This document shows, piece by piece, positions 17,753 through 25,792 of a stretch of 64,000 bases of DNA (position 1 is the stretch's first letter; each line of letters begins with the position of its first letter). The notes below the pieces were generated by a model. That model was not told the origin of the DNA and searched no databases. It saw nothing but the letters and a program-made list of their open reading frames with translations. The position numbers and the translations under genes were made by a program. The stretch comes from Microbacterium sp. W4I20 (lineage in GTDB: Bacteria > Actinomycetota > Actinomycetes > Actinomycetales > Microbacteriaceae): positions 3,472,001-3,536,000 of the forward strand of contig NZ_JAUSYB010000001.1 in the NCBI RefSeq assembly GCF_030816505.1, in the 5' to 3' direction.

Positions 17753-18076
17753 ATGGGCAAGTTCATCTACGAGGGTGGCGTCAAGACCGAGATCGAGGAT
17801 CGCGCTCTCACGCACCTGCAGCTCGTGATCACGGCCAAGCTGCGCCGCGGCGAGCCGTTCCCCTTCAGTTGGCGCGAGGACGCCAGCGTCGGCGGCGGAC
17901 GCACGACCGTGTGGATCCAGCCCGGCAGCTCGCTGGTGTTCAAGTTCTTCGGCAGCCGTCAGCCCTCGATCAACCGCGCCTGGATCGAGGCGCTCGCGTT
18001 CACCGCGAATGCGCCGAGCGGGTTGTACCTCGTCCCCGAGCCCTCCGAGACGGCGGAGCCCGCCGGGGACGCATAG
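17753..18076 (+). CDS. DUF7882-type small protein (often mislabelled ATP-dependent DNA ligase)
   Basis: 107 residues starting MGKFIYEGGVKTEIEDRAL, with GAGGG four bases before the ATG. Conserved stretches are HLQLVITAKLRRGEPFPFSW, VWIQPGSSLVFKFFGSRQP and RAWIEALAFTANAPSGLYLVPEP. Homologues are frequent in Microbacteriaceae and are commonly tagged as DNA ligase, but no nucleotidyltransferase motif (KxDG) is present, so that label is wrong here. Compact cytosolic fold; function unknown. The 261-bp gap to the divergent FHA gene holds no further gene that I can support. Confidence 0.75.
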   Translation: MGKFIYEGGVKTEIEDRALTHLQLVITAKLRRGEPFPFSWREDASVGGGRTTVWIQPGSSLVFKFFGSRQPSINRAWIEALAFTANAPSGLYLVPEPSETAEPAGDA

Positions 18077-18218
18077 TCCGCCAGCCGCTCGGCCCTTCGA
18101 CACACCGGCGAACACTGTCAACCCCCTGCCCGTCCGACGACCGGCCGGGAAGGCTCGAGACAGTCCCCGCTCGAGCGCTCGCGCCTCGAGCATCCGCCGA
18201 GTCTGACGAGGAGCCCGC

Positions 18219-19103
18219 ATGAACGACAGCACACCCGACCCCCGGCACGCACACCGCGAAGAGGGATTCCCCGCGCAGCAGCAGGACCAGCCGGGGCTCA
18301 CGGACGAGACGACGCCGGAGCCGGACCACGGTGAGGACTCGTACGTCGGCCACGGCCGGCTGGAGGGCCGCCGCGCCCTCATCACCGGCGGCGACTCCGG
18401 CATCGGCCGCGCCGTCGCCATCGCCTTCGCGCGCGAAGGCGCAGACGTCGCGATCGCCCACATGCCGGAGGAGCAGGCGGATGCCGACGACACGCTCGCC
18501 CTCGTGCGGGCGGAGGGACGCCAGGGACTGAGCCTGGCCGGCGATCTGCGGGACGAGAACTTCGCCACGGACATCGTCGCCGAGACCCGCCGGGAACTCG
18601 GCGGTCTTGACGTTCTGGTGCTCAACGCCGCCTACCAACACGACATCGACGGGTTCGAGAACCTCTCCACCGAGCGGATGCGCCGCGTCTTCGACACGAA
18701 CCTGGCCGGGCTCGTGTTCACGGCTCGCGCCGCCTTCCCCGATCTCGAGCCCGGCGCGAGCATCATCGTGACCTCGTCGATCCAGTCGTCCCAGCCATCG
18801 CCGGGACTCATCGACTACGCGATGACGAAGGCGGCCCAGGTCGCGTTCGTGAAGGCGCTCGCCGAGGAGGCGGGGCCCAAAGGCGTGCGCGTGAACGCGG
18901 TCGCACCCGGACCGATCTGGACGCCGCTGATCCCGGCCACCGGGTGGGATGCCGAACGCCTCGCGACCTTCGGCGCAGACACTCCGCTGGGACGGGCGGG
19001 GCAACCGGCCGAACTCGCCGGGACCTACGTCTATCTCGCATCGGCGGAGTCGTCGTACGTGACGGGCGCCGTGGTCGCGGTGACCGGGGGCAAGGCGCTC
19101 TGA
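18219..19103 (+). CDS. SDR-family oxidoreductase (general-stress YhdF/YghA type)
   Basis: 294 residues. A hydrophilic 45-residue N-terminal extension (HREEGFPAQQQDQPGLTDET) precedes a classical short-chain dehydrogenase. The cofactor motif is LITGGDSGIGRAVAIAFAREG, followed by NAA, catalytic Ser in TSSIQ, YAMTK (Tyr and Lys) and NAVAPGPIWTPL. The extension and DSGIGRA are typical of the stress-associated subgroup. NADP preference and substrate cannot be read. It stands alone between a DUF7882 gene and an exporter. Confidence 0.88.
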   Translation: MNDSTPDPRHAHREEGFPAQQQDQPGLTDETTPEPDHGEDSYVGHGRLEGRRALITGGDSGIGRAVAIAFAREGADVAIAHMPEEQADADDTLALVRAEGRQGLSLAGDLRDENFATDIVAETRRELGGLDVLVLNAAYQHDIDGFENLSTERMRRVFDTNLAGLVFTARAAFPDLEPGASIIVTSSIQSSQPSPGLIDYAMTKAAQVAFVKALAEEAGPKGVRVNAVAPGPIWTPLIPATGWDAERLATFGADTPLGRAGQPAELAGTYVYLASAESSYVTGAVVAVTGGKAL

Positions 19104-19140
19104 CATCGCGCGGGCGGCCGGGCGCAGCCGCGAACACACC

Positions 19141-19146
19141 TAGGCT
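19141..19146 (+). promoter_or_regulatory. -10 box (TAGGCT) of a leaderless exporter gene
   Basis: TAGGCT ends six bases before GTG 19153, with no ribosome site between. This spacing supports GTG 19153 over the in-frame TTG three bases earlier. Confidence 0.5.
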
Positions 19147-19152
19147 GGGTTG

Positions 19153-20070
19153 GTGAACAGGCCAGCGGCATCCGGTCCCCTCGTGGGAGTCGCACTCGTC
19201 GTCGGATCGTGCCTGTCGCTGCCGTTCGGAGCCGCCGTCGCGGCCCAGATCTTCCCGGCGCTCGGTCCATGGGGCGTGACCTCGCTGCGCGTCGCGATCG
19301 CCGCGCTGCTGCTGGTGGTGATCGTGCGGCCGCGTCCGGGCCGCTGGACCCGGAAGCAGTGGCTCGCTGCCACGCTCTTCGGGGTGTCGCTGGCGGCGAT
19401 GAACGGGTTCTTCTACGCCGCGATCGACCGCATCCCGCTCGGCCCGGCGGTCGCCATCGAGTTCCTCGGACCCCTTGTGCTGGCCGCGGTGCTGACCCGA
19501 CGGCTCGTCGATGCGGCCTGGGTGGGGGTCGCGCTCGTCGGCATCGCGCTGCTCGGGATCGACGGCATGATCGGGGCCGAGCCGCTCGATCCGCTCGGAG
19601 TGCTCTTCATCCTCTTCGCCGCCGGCTTCTGGATCATGTACATCCGGATGAGCGCCCGCGTCGGCGCACTCATCCCCGGTGCCGGCGGGCTGGCCATGGG
19701 TCTCGTGGTCGCTGCTGTGCTGTTGCTGCCGGTCGGCGTCCCCACCGTGTCGATCATCGCGGGCGACATGCAGCTGCTGGTCCTCGCGGCGATCACCGCG
19801 GTGCTCTCCTCCGTGATCCCGTACAGCTTCGAGCTCGCCGCGCTCCGCCGACTCCCGCAGCGGGTGTTCGGGGTGCTGTTGAGCCTCGAGCCCGCCTTCG
19901 CGACGCTCGCCGGCTGGCTCATCCTCGGGCAGGACGCCACGGTGCTGCGGATGCTGGCCGTCGCGCTCGTGATCGCCGCCAGCGTCGGCACCACACTCGG
20001 GGTTCGTCGAGACCGACGCGGTGAGAGCGGATCCGGTCCGTTCACCGCGCCGATCCCGTTGCCCGACTGA
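19153..20070 (+). CDS. EamA-family exporter (RhtA-like)
   Basis: About 305 residues with ten predicted helices in two EamA repeats. GPAVAIEFLGPLVLAAVLTRR and the RLPQRVFGVLLSLEPAFATLAGWLILGQ block near the C-terminus match RhtA-type threonine/homoserine exporters. The inner-membrane location is certain from hydrophobicity; the substrate is inferred only from family. GTG start fits the leaderless pattern. It ends opposite the convergent yidC-like gene, with dispersed repeat B between. Confidence 0.87.
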   Translation: MNRPAASGPLVGVALVVGSCLSLPFGAAVAAQIFPALGPWGVTSLRVAIAALLLVVIVRPRPGRWTRKQWLAATLFGVSLAAMNGFFYAAIDRIPLGPAVAIEFLGPLVLAAVLTRRLVDAAWVGVALVGIALLGIDGMIGAEPLDPLGVLFILFAAGFWIMYIRMSARVGALIPGAGGLAMGLVVAAVLLLPVGVPTVSIIAGDMQLLVLAAITAVLSSVIPYSFELAALRRLPQRVFGVLLSLEPAFATLAGWLILGQDATVLRMLAVALVIAASVGTTLGVRRDRRGESGSGPFTAPIPLPD

Positions 20071-20079
20071 TCCGCGCCC

Positions 20080-20117
20080 GGTTCCTGAGCGAGGAGCGCA
20101 GCGACGAGACGAAGGGC
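20080..20117. repeat. Dispersed intergenic repeat B, second copy
   Basis: GGTTCCTGAGCGAGGAGCGC followed by AGCGACGAGACGAAGG, a degenerate copy of the element at 5391-5425. It fills the space between two convergent genes, where it could fold and help terminate both. Confidence 0.55.
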
Positions 20118-20118
20118 G

Positions 20119-20877
20119 CTAGGCGCGTGTCGCCACCGGCAGCGGGTACCGCCGCCGCAGGATGATCCGCTGCGCGAGCGTCCAGACCACCGTCACCGTG
20201 AGGTAGATCGCCGCGGCCAGCGGCACGAAGATCGCGAACACCGCGGTCAGATAGTGCAGCGCCGAGACCACCCGCAGCATGGTCGGCGAGTTCAGCGGTG
20301 ATGTGTCGCCCTCGACCGGAACAGGGCGGAAGACCCGGCGCGTGACCTCGGCCGTCGCGATCATCACAGCCAGCAGCGCGGCGAACACCAGACCGGTGGC
20401 CGGGGTCACGGTGCCGCCGAACACCGCCGAGACGAGGCTCTGACCCAGCGGAGCGCCGAACAGGTCGTGCGCCAGGAGGTCGTTCGGCTGCCCGGAGATG
20501 ACCGGTCGGATGAACAGCGTGTAGAGGATGCCGATGACCGGCGCCTGCGCCAGCACCGGCAGCATCCCGGCGAAGGGCGAGGTCTTCTCATCGCGGTAGA
20601 GCGCGAGGGTCTCTTTCTGCAGGCGCTCGGGGTTCTTCTTGTGGCGGCGCTGCAGTTCGCGGAGGCGCGGCGCCAGCCGTGCTCTGGTCTGCTCGGCTCG
20701 GGCCTGCGAGATGCCGACCGGGATGAGAGCCGCGCGCACCAGGAGCGTGACGAGCACGACGGCGAGGGCGGCGGCGGATGCTCCGGCGAGAGGTTCGAGG
20801 AGCGTGGAGAGGCCGACCAGTGCACCGTAGGCGGCGTTCAGGAGGGCGGCGAGAGGGGGAAAGGCAAAGGGGTCCAT
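20119..20877 (-). CDS. Accessory YidC/Oxa1-type membrane insertase
   Basis: About 252 residues from ATG 20877, just before the first hydrophobic helix; an upstream in-frame start would add a polar leader. It has five or so membrane helices. The region RAALIPVGISQARAEQTRARLAPRLRELQRRHKKNPERLQKETLALYRDEKTSP (given in part) contains the hydrophilic-groove Arg and cytoplasmic coiled coil of YidC. It lacks the C-terminal basic tail of main YidC copies. Its site far from an rpmH-rnpA context and its DUF6412 neighbour mark it as a second, specialised insertase. The 96-bp leader carries GTCCGTTCG/CGAACGGAC arms (20883-20940). Confidence 0.85.
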   Translation of the reverse strand: MDPFAFPPLAALLNAAYGALVGLSTLLEPLAGASAAALAVVLVTLLVRAALIPVGISQARAEQTRARLAPRLRELQRRHKKNPERLQKETLALYRDEKTSPFAGMLPVLAQAPVIGILYTLFIRPVISGQPNDLLAHDLFGAPLGQSLVSAVFGGTVTPATGLVFAALLAVMIATAEVTRRVFRPVPVEGDTSPLNSPTMLRVVSALHYLTAVFAIFVPLAAAIYLTVTVVWTLAQRIILRRRYPLPVATRA

Positions 20878-20973
20878 GAGGTGTCCGTTCGAGACGAGGA
20901 GAAGGGGTCGGCGAAGACCGCGCATCCCATGCGAACGGACGAGCCCTTCCGGGTCGTCCCGTGCAGACGGGGG

Positions 20974-21246
20974 TTACGCGGCGGTCGCGACCCCTGGCGC
21001 CCGCGGACGTGGATGCCCCGCGGCATCCGGATCACTCTGTGCGAGAAGCGTGCCGACATCGATCGCCCGGATCGGATGGGGCTCGTCGGCCCCGGTGGTC
21101 GGACGCACGCTCAGCACGATCGCGAGCGTGAGAGCGGTCACAGCAAGCAGTGCGACGGCGAGGCCGAGGGCTGCGGCATCCGGCATCGCGACGAGCCCGA
21201 GCGCGGTCGCGAGGATGCTCAGCATCTGCCCGATCCACTCGCCCAT
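20974..21246 (-). CDS. DUF6412-type small membrane protein
   Basis: About 90 residues from ATG 21246, with GGAGGAG upstream. Two hydrophobic segments (MLSILATALGLVAM; LGLAVALLAVTALTLAIVLSV) are followed by a conserved-looking tail, LLAQSDPDAAGHPRPRAPG. The tail matches what I recall of DUF6412 proteins, which sit beside accessory YidC genes. It lies immediately upstream of the yidC-like gene, so the two are probably co-transcribed; a substrate or partner of that insertase is a reasonable guess. Confidence 0.7.
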   Translation of the reverse strand: MGEWIGQMLSILATALGLVAMPDAAALGLAVALLAVTALTLAIVLSVRPTTGADEPHPIRAIDVGTLLAQSDPDAAGHPRPRAPGVATAA

Positions 21247-21326
21247 GCGCTCGTCTCCTCCTGCAGCGAGGGTAGCACCGGGCACAGGGCCGGACGGCCC
21301 TCGATCCCGCGCGTTCGCGGCGGGAG

Positions 21327-21332
21327 TAACGT
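21327..21332 (+). promoter_or_regulatory. -10 box (TAACGT) of a leaderless nitronate monooxygenase gene
   Basis: TAACGT ends six bases before ATG 21339 with no ribosome site between, matching the leaderless pattern of this window. Confidence 0.5.
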
Positions 21333-21338
21333 CGAAGC

Positions 21339-22385
21339 ATGAGTGATCTGTGCGCAATGCTCGGGATCGAGCATCCGATCTTCCTCGGTCCTTTCGGCGG
21401 GCTGTCGTCCGTGCGTCTCACCGCCGCCGTGAGCGATGCGGGCGGCTTCGGCTCGTTCGGGCTCTACGGCTACGACGGCGACCGCATCCGGACGACCGGA
21501 GCCGAGCTGCGGGCGGCGACCGCCCGGCCCTTCGGGCTGAACATCTGGCTGCCGACCGGCGACGAGGCCGCGCCGAACGCCCAGCACCTGATCTTCGCCC
21601 AGGCCCTGCAGCCGTTCTACGAGGCCGTCGGCGTCGAGCTGCCCGCCCGGCCCGCGCAGTACCTTCCGTCTCTCGACGAGCAGCTGGAAGCGATCTGGGA
21701 GGTCGCCCCGGCCGTGCTCAGTGTGGTCTTCGGCGTGCCGTCGGCCGCCCTGATCGACGAGGCGCGTCGCCGCGGCATCCGTGTGGTGGGCACCGCGACG
21801 ACGGTGGCCGAGGCCGTCGCCCTCGCCGAGAGCGGGGTCGACGCGATCGTCGCGACCGGCATGGAGGCCGCCGGACACCGGGTGTCGTTCCTGCGGCCGG
21901 CCGAGGAGTCCCTCGTCGGGACGTTCGCTCTGGTGCCGCAGGTCGTCGACGCGGTCGACGTGCCCGTGATCGCCGCGGGCGGCATCGCGGACCGACGCGG
22001 CGTGGCCGCTGCCTTCGCACTCGGTGCTTCGGGCGTGCAGGTGGGGACGGCGTTCCTCGCCACAGCCGAATCCGCCACGACGGATGCGCATCGGGCCGCG
22101 ATCCGGGCGACCTCCGCCGACGAGACCGTGCTCACCCGGGCGATGAGCGGCCGCCTCGCCCGCGGTGCCCGTAACCGTGCCGTGCGCGCGATCGAGGCCA
22201 GCGGGACGATCGCCCCCTTCCCGATGCAGAACTGGCTCACCGGGAAGTTCCGCACCGCAGCCAACGAACAGGGACTCGGCGAGCTGCAGGGCCTCTGGAT
22301 GGGTCAGGCCTCACCGCTCGCGCGCTATGACACGGCCGCCGAGGTGTTCGAGGAACTCGTCGCGGGGCTGCCGGTGACGAGCTGA
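21339..22385 (+). CDS. NAD(P)H-dependent FMN nitronate monooxygenase family protein
   Basis: 348 residues forming a TIM barrel of the 2-nitropropane dioxygenase family. Seen: IEHPIFLGPFGG at the N-terminus, VDAIVATGMEAAGHR with the family's likely catalytic His, VPVIAAGGIADRRGVAAAFALGASGVQVGTAFLATAES forming the FMN phosphate site. The family oxidises alkyl nitronates such as propionate-3-nitronate, although FabK-like reductases share the fold. Single gene, divergent from the DUF6412 gene. Confidence 0.88.
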   Translation: MSDLCAMLGIEHPIFLGPFGGLSSVRLTAAVSDAGGFGSFGLYGYDGDRIRTTGAELRAATARPFGLNIWLPTGDEAAPNAQHLIFAQALQPFYEAVGVELPARPAQYLPSLDEQLEAIWEVAPAVLSVVFGVPSAALIDEARRRGIRVVGTATTVAEAVALAESGVDAIVATGMEAAGHRVSFLRPAEESLVGTFALVPQVVDAVDVPVIAAGGIADRRGVAAAFALGASGVQVGTAFLATAESATTDAHRAAIRATSADETVLTRAMSGRLARGARNRAVRAIEASGTIAPFPMQNWLTGKFRTAANEQGLGELQGLWMGQASPLARYDTAAEVFEELVAGLPVTS

Positions 22386-22399
22386 CGAGACGTGGTCGC

Positions 22400-23251
22400 C
22401 TAAAGGATGACCGTCGACTTGCCGTGCACGATCACGCGGTCCTCCGCGTGCCACTGCACGGCGCGGGCGAGCACCAGCCGCTCGACGTCGGCGCCGCGAT
22501 TCTGCAGCTCGGCCGCGGACTCGGAGTGCGTCACCCGGGTGACGTCCTGCTCGATGATGGGTCCCTCGTCGAGATCGGCGGTGGCGTAGTGCGCCGTGGC
22601 GCCGATCAGTTTGACGCCGCGCTCCTTGGCCCGCGCGTACGGGTTCGCGCCGATGAAGGCGGGGAGGAACGAGTGGTGGATGTTGATCACCGGAGCGCCG
22701 AGCCGGGTGATGAAGTCGTCGGTGAGGATCTGCATGTAGCGGGCGAGCACCACCAGGTCGACATTGCCCTGCAGCAGCTCCAGCTGACGCTGCTCCATCG
22801 CGGCCTTGTCGCCCGAGGGGATGTGCACGAACGGCACCCCGAACGAGCGCACGGCCGCCGCGAGGTCGGGGTGATTCGACACCACCATCGTGATGTCGAT
22901 CTCGAGCTGCCCGCGCTGCGCACGCCAGAGCAGCTCCATCAGGCAGTGGTCGTATTTGGACACGAAGATCGCCACGCGCTTGCGGCGCGCGACATCATGC
23001 AGCGACCACTCCATGCCGAACCGCTCCGCGACCAGGGCGATGTCGGCTTCCAGCGCCGGGCGGGCCGCGGCGAGGCCATCGAGGTGGATGACCGTGCGCT
23101 GGAAGAAGCGTCCGCCCTCGGAGTCGGTGGAGTGCTGGTCGAGCGAGATGATGTTCGCGCCATGCTCGGAGAGCACTCCGGCCACCGCGGCGACGATGCC
23201 TGGCTGGTCGTCGCAGGCGATCAGGAGGCGGGCGGTATCGGGCTGAGACAT
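22400..23251 (-). CDS. purU: Formyltetrahydrofolate deformylase
   Basis: 283 residues. An N-terminal ACT domain (RLLIACDDQPGIVAAVAGVLSEHGANI) is followed by a formyltransferase fold with FVSKYDHCLMELLWRAQRG, VINIHHSFLPAFIGANPY (catalytic Asn-His) and GATAHYATADLDEGPIIEQDV (catalytic Asp). It hydrolyses 10-formyl-THF to formate and THF, balancing one-carbon pools. Length and motif order are standard. Convergent with the nitronate monooxygenase gene. Confidence 0.95.
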   Translation of the reverse strand: MSQPDTARLLIACDDQPGIVAAVAGVLSEHGANIISLDQHSTDSEGGRFFQRTVIHLDGLAAARPALEADIALVAERFGMEWSLHDVARRKRVAIFVSKYDHCLMELLWRAQRGQLEIDITMVVSNHPDLAAAVRSFGVPFVHIPSGDKAAMEQRQLELLQGNVDLVVLARYMQILTDDFITRLGAPVINIHHSFLPAFIGANPYARAKERGVKLIGATAHYATADLDEGPIIEQDVTRVTHSESAAELQNRGADVERLVLARAVQWHAEDRVIVHGKSTVIL

Positions 23252-23324
23252 GGAAGCTCCTCGGGGGTGTGCATCGATTCTGCCGTGGATGCGTGCTGGC
23301 GGACGAATCGCGACGACGGCTCGC

Positions 23325-23330
23325 TACGCT
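23325..23330 (+). promoter_or_regulatory. -10 box (TACGCT) of a leaderless gene
   Basis: TACGCT ends six bases before GTG 23337. The same TACGCT box precedes the MFS gene at 49432-49437. Confidence 0.5.
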
Positions 23331-23336
23331 GAGGGC

Positions 23337-23831
23337 GTGGAAGCGAGCGACGGCAGACCTGCGAGCACGGCATCCGCATTACTCACGCAGGCCGTGCGCG
23401 ACCTCGCCGGCGCCCCGAAGGAAGGGCTCGGCGAGCAGCGGGATTCGCGCTGGCGCGGTCGGCGGATCGTGCGGGTGGGGGAGGCCTGGCACCTCGGCGC
23501 CCTGCTCCTGACCGAGACCCACGCCCTCGCGACGGCCGAGGTGCTGCGGGCCGCCGACCCCGGACGTCGCGGGTACACCGCGGAGTCGGCGCGCGCCCGT
23601 GCGGAGCGCCGAGCCGAGGCACTGCGCGGCGGCTTCGACGAGGGCGACGTCGTGCACGTCGGGTGGACCGTGATCGACGTGGATGCGGTGGATGCCGGCG
23701 GGACATCCGGCCCGCTCGCTCTGGTCGACGGGGTGCCGTCGGTGCGCTGGAGCACGGCCGGCGGGTTCATGCCGCTCGAGGCATACCTGCGCGAGCGCGT
23801 GGAGCTGCTGCGCGGCGCCGACCCGACCTGA
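23337..23831 (+). CDS. Uncharacterised actinobacterial protein (sometimes named glutaminase)
   Basis: 164 residues from GTG 23337, chosen because a TACGCT -10 box sits six bases upstream. Recognisable stretches are LLTQAVRDLAGAPKEGLGEQ, VRVGEAWHLGALLLT and PSVRWSTAGGFMPLEAYLRERVELL. I recall relatives named glutaminase in related genomes, but no glutaminase Ser-Lys motif is visible and I would not transfer that name. Probably soluble. No operon partner; function unknown. Confidence 0.7.
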   Translation: MEASDGRPASTASALLTQAVRDLAGAPKEGLGEQRDSRWRGRRIVRVGEAWHLGALLLTETHALATAEVLRAADPGRRGYTAESARARAERRAEALRGGFDEGDVVHVGWTVIDVDAVDAGGTSGPLALVDGVPSVRWSTAGGFMPLEAYLRERVELLRGADPT

Positions 23832-23852
23832 GCACTGCCTTCGGTCTCAGCC

Positions 23853-23891
23853 GAACGTCTCAGCCGAACGTCTCAGCTGAACGTCTCGGCG
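23853..23891. repeat. Three tandem 13-bp repeats spanning a stop codon
   Basis: Units GAACGTCTCAGCC, GAACGTCTCAGCT and GAACGTCTCGGCG follow head to tail. They cover the last codons of the minus-strand amidotransferase gene and the bases beyond its stop. Because 13 is not a multiple of three, each copy shifts frame, so the C-terminal residue differs by slippage state. Confidence 0.85.
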
Positions 23892-24589
23892 AAGCGTCGG
23901 AGCAGGGCGGCGCCCTCGGTGACGGATGCCGACAGCACCTGTCCCTGCACCCGGTCGAACTCGTCCGGATCGAAGTAGCCGGTGGTGCGATAGAAGGTCA
24001 TGCGGTCGGCGAAGTCGCGGGGAGTCGGCTCCGGATGGAACTGCGCGGCGTAGAGGTGCGTGCCCACGCGGTAGGCCTGCACCGGGCATGCTTCGTTCGT
24101 AGCGAGCAGCACGGCTCCCGGAGGAGTCGCCGCGGCGCTCTCCTTGTGCGCGGTGAACACCGTGAGGGCACGCCCGCTCGGACCGAAGATCGGGTCGTCC
24201 GCCCCCGCGGGCGTGGTGTCGATCACGGTGGCGCTGGCGGACTCGGGCGTATCGGTCACCACGTCGCCGCCCAGCATCCGAGTGACGACGCCGATGCTGA
24301 AGCAGGTGAAGAACACGGCGATCTCGCTCGCGATCGCGGAGCGCGCGAGCGCCTCCAGATTCGCCTCGACGCGCTGCTGCACCGCGGACTTCGTGCGATC
24401 GCTCACGTTGAACGGAGACCCACCGACGACGACGCCCCGGTAGCCGCGCAGGCGCTGCGGGTCGAGCGGCTCGTGGAGCAGATCGAGGCGGTCGACGACG
24501 TCGGCGCCGAGCGCCCGCCGGAACGAGGCGTGCTCGGCATCCGCTGCCCCGATCTCGGGTCGCACGCAGACGTAGAGAAGCGAGGCCAT
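23873..24589 (-). CDS. Class I glutamine amidotransferase-like protein (GATase1)
   Basis: 238 residues. GVVVGGSPFNVSD resembles the oxyanion-strand region, FFTCFSIGVVTRMLGGDV supplies the candidate nucleophile Cys (normally GICFGHQ), and AAQFHPEPTP supplies the catalytic His-x-Glu. It resembles GMP-synthase-like stand-alone amidotransferases. The divergent Cys loop leaves room for a peptidase or inactive role. The 3' end runs into 13-bp tandem repeats. Confidence 0.78.
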   Translation of the reverse strand: MASLLYVCVRPEIGAADAEHASFRRALGADVVDRLDLLHEPLDPQRLRGYRGVVVGGSPFNVSDRTKSAVQQRVEANLEALARSAIASEIAVFFTCFSIGVVTRMLGGDVVTDTPESASATVIDTTPAGADDPIFGPSGRALTVFTAHKESAAATPPGAVLLATNEACPVQAYRVGTHLYAAQFHPEPTPRDFADRMTFYRTTGYFDPDEFDRVQGQVLSASVTEGAALLRRFAETFS

Positions 24590-24633
24590 CAGGAGATTCT
24601 AACGAGCGCAGGGACGGGCGACCGCCGCCCGCG

Positions 24634-25398
24634 TCACCGGGAGGAATTCGCGGTGCGTCCGCGGACGATTCCGACGAAGGTCTCGACGTCGGGCGTGGTC
24701 TGCTCCCGGGGCCAGACGAGGGCCACCGACGAGTGCGGTCCGTCGACGAGCGGTCGGTGGCCGGCATCCTTCCGACGGTGCAGCCGCGCGAGCGACATCG
24801 GGACGATCACGATGCCGACTCCGGTGGCGGCCGTGGCGATGGCCTCGTCGGTCGGGAGTGGTGCGAACCGCGCCGGGAGGGTGTCGGGGAGGTCGAGCGA
24901 ACCGAGGGCATCGTCGGTGAGTGCGATCAGGACTTCACCGGCGAGATCCGCCGTGGTGAGCTCGTCGACCGCCATCAGGTGCGAGTCGGCCGCGGCGACG
25001 ACCACCGGAACCTCCTCGTAGAGCGTGATGACGTGCAGCGACGGATCGAGGAAGGGCAGCCGGACGAGCGCCGCGTCGACATCCCGGAGGCCGGCGTGCT
25101 GAGTGCCGGCCGCGAGGGGGACGAGCTCCAGCGGAACGCGCGGCATCCGCTGCTGCCACGCGTCGATCCACTTGCCGGGGGTCGCCCCGGGCACGACGCC
25201 GAGGCGGAAGGTGCGCGGCGCCTCGGCCTCGGCCGGGGGGGCGTCGAACACGACCTTGTCGGACTTCGATGCCGTCTTGCGCGGCGGCTTCTGCGGAGGG
25301 AAGCGTTCGGCAGGCGCGGCCTTGTTGCGGCGCACCGGAGTGGGCTTGCCGGTACCGCGTCCGGAGCCCTTGCCGGTTCGTCGTGCCTGCTTCGCCAT
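24634..25398 (-). CDS. LysR-type substrate-binding domain protein lacking the HTH
   Basis: 254 residues from ATG 25398 (MAKQARRTGKGSG). The first ~65 residues are a basic Lys/Arg/Pro-rich, probably disordered arm. From about residue 75 a LysR-type effector-binding fold follows: FRLGVVPGATPGKWIDAW, DVDAALVRLPF, LHVITLYEEVPVVVAAADSHL and GVGIVIVPMSLARLH. The N-terminal winged helix of true LysR regulators is absent. The arm could bind nucleic acid non-specifically, or the protein could be a ligand sensor acting on a partner. Homologues with this arrangement seem common in Microbacterium. Confidence 0.75.
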   Translation of the reverse strand: MAKQARRTGKGSGRGTGKPTPVRRNKAAPAERFPPQKPPRKTASKSDKVVFDAPPAEAEAPRTFRLGVVPGATPGKWIDAWQQRMPRVPLELVPLAAGTQHAGLRDVDAALVRLPFLDPSLHVITLYEEVPVVVAAADSHLMAVDELTTADLAGEVLIALTDDALGSLDLPDTLPARFAPLPTDEAIATAATGVGIVIVPMSLARLHRRKDAGHRPLVDGPHSSVALVWPREQTTPDVETFVGIVRGRTANSSR

Positions 25399-25444
25399 GC
25401 GGTCCAGGCTACCCGCCGGAGCAGCCTGGACCGTCCGGCGGCGC

Positions 25445-25792
25445 CTAGTCCGCGGCCGGTTCGCCCGAGGGGCGATCCGCGGCACCGCTCATCCGGTGCT
25501 GCCCGCGACGGAGCAGAGCCACGGCTCCGGTGACGAGCAGCAGCACGCCGATCGTCAGGATCATGAGGGTGGTGATCGTGGTGGGAGTGAGGGCGAGTAT
25601 CCAGTCGGCGATGCCGGCCCGGCGCTCGTCGTCGGCGATCAGCCAGAACGCGGCCGCAGCGACGGCGGCGAAGAGCGCGCCCCAGATGATGGCGCCCCAG
25701 CGCGTGCGAGGCGAGCGGACGGTCTCGGCGACGTGGACGGGCGCGTGCGTGGGGGTGGCTGTGGTCTCGGTGAACGGCGTCGGGGTGCTCAT
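25445..25792 (-). CDS. Small two-helix membrane protein beside the PspC gene
   Basis: 115 residues. A Thr/Pro-rich N-terminus is followed by two membrane helices (WGAIIWGALFAAVAAAAFWLI; TITTLMILTIGVLLLVTGAVALL) and a short polar tail. Its start overlaps the stop of the PspC-domain gene (ATGA), so it is translated with that protein and probably works with it in the envelope. I know no specific family name. Confidence 0.7.
   Translation of the reverse strand: MSTPTPFTETTATPTHAPVHVAETVRSPRTRWGAIIWGALFAAVAAAAFWLIADDERRAGIADWILALTPTTITTLMILTIGVLLLVTGAVALLRRGQHRMSGAADRPSGEPAAD

Noticed and set aside
17753..18076. ATP-dependent DNA ligase annotation for the 107-residue protein
   Set aside because: No KxDG adenylation motif and far too short; this is the DUF7882 family label problem.
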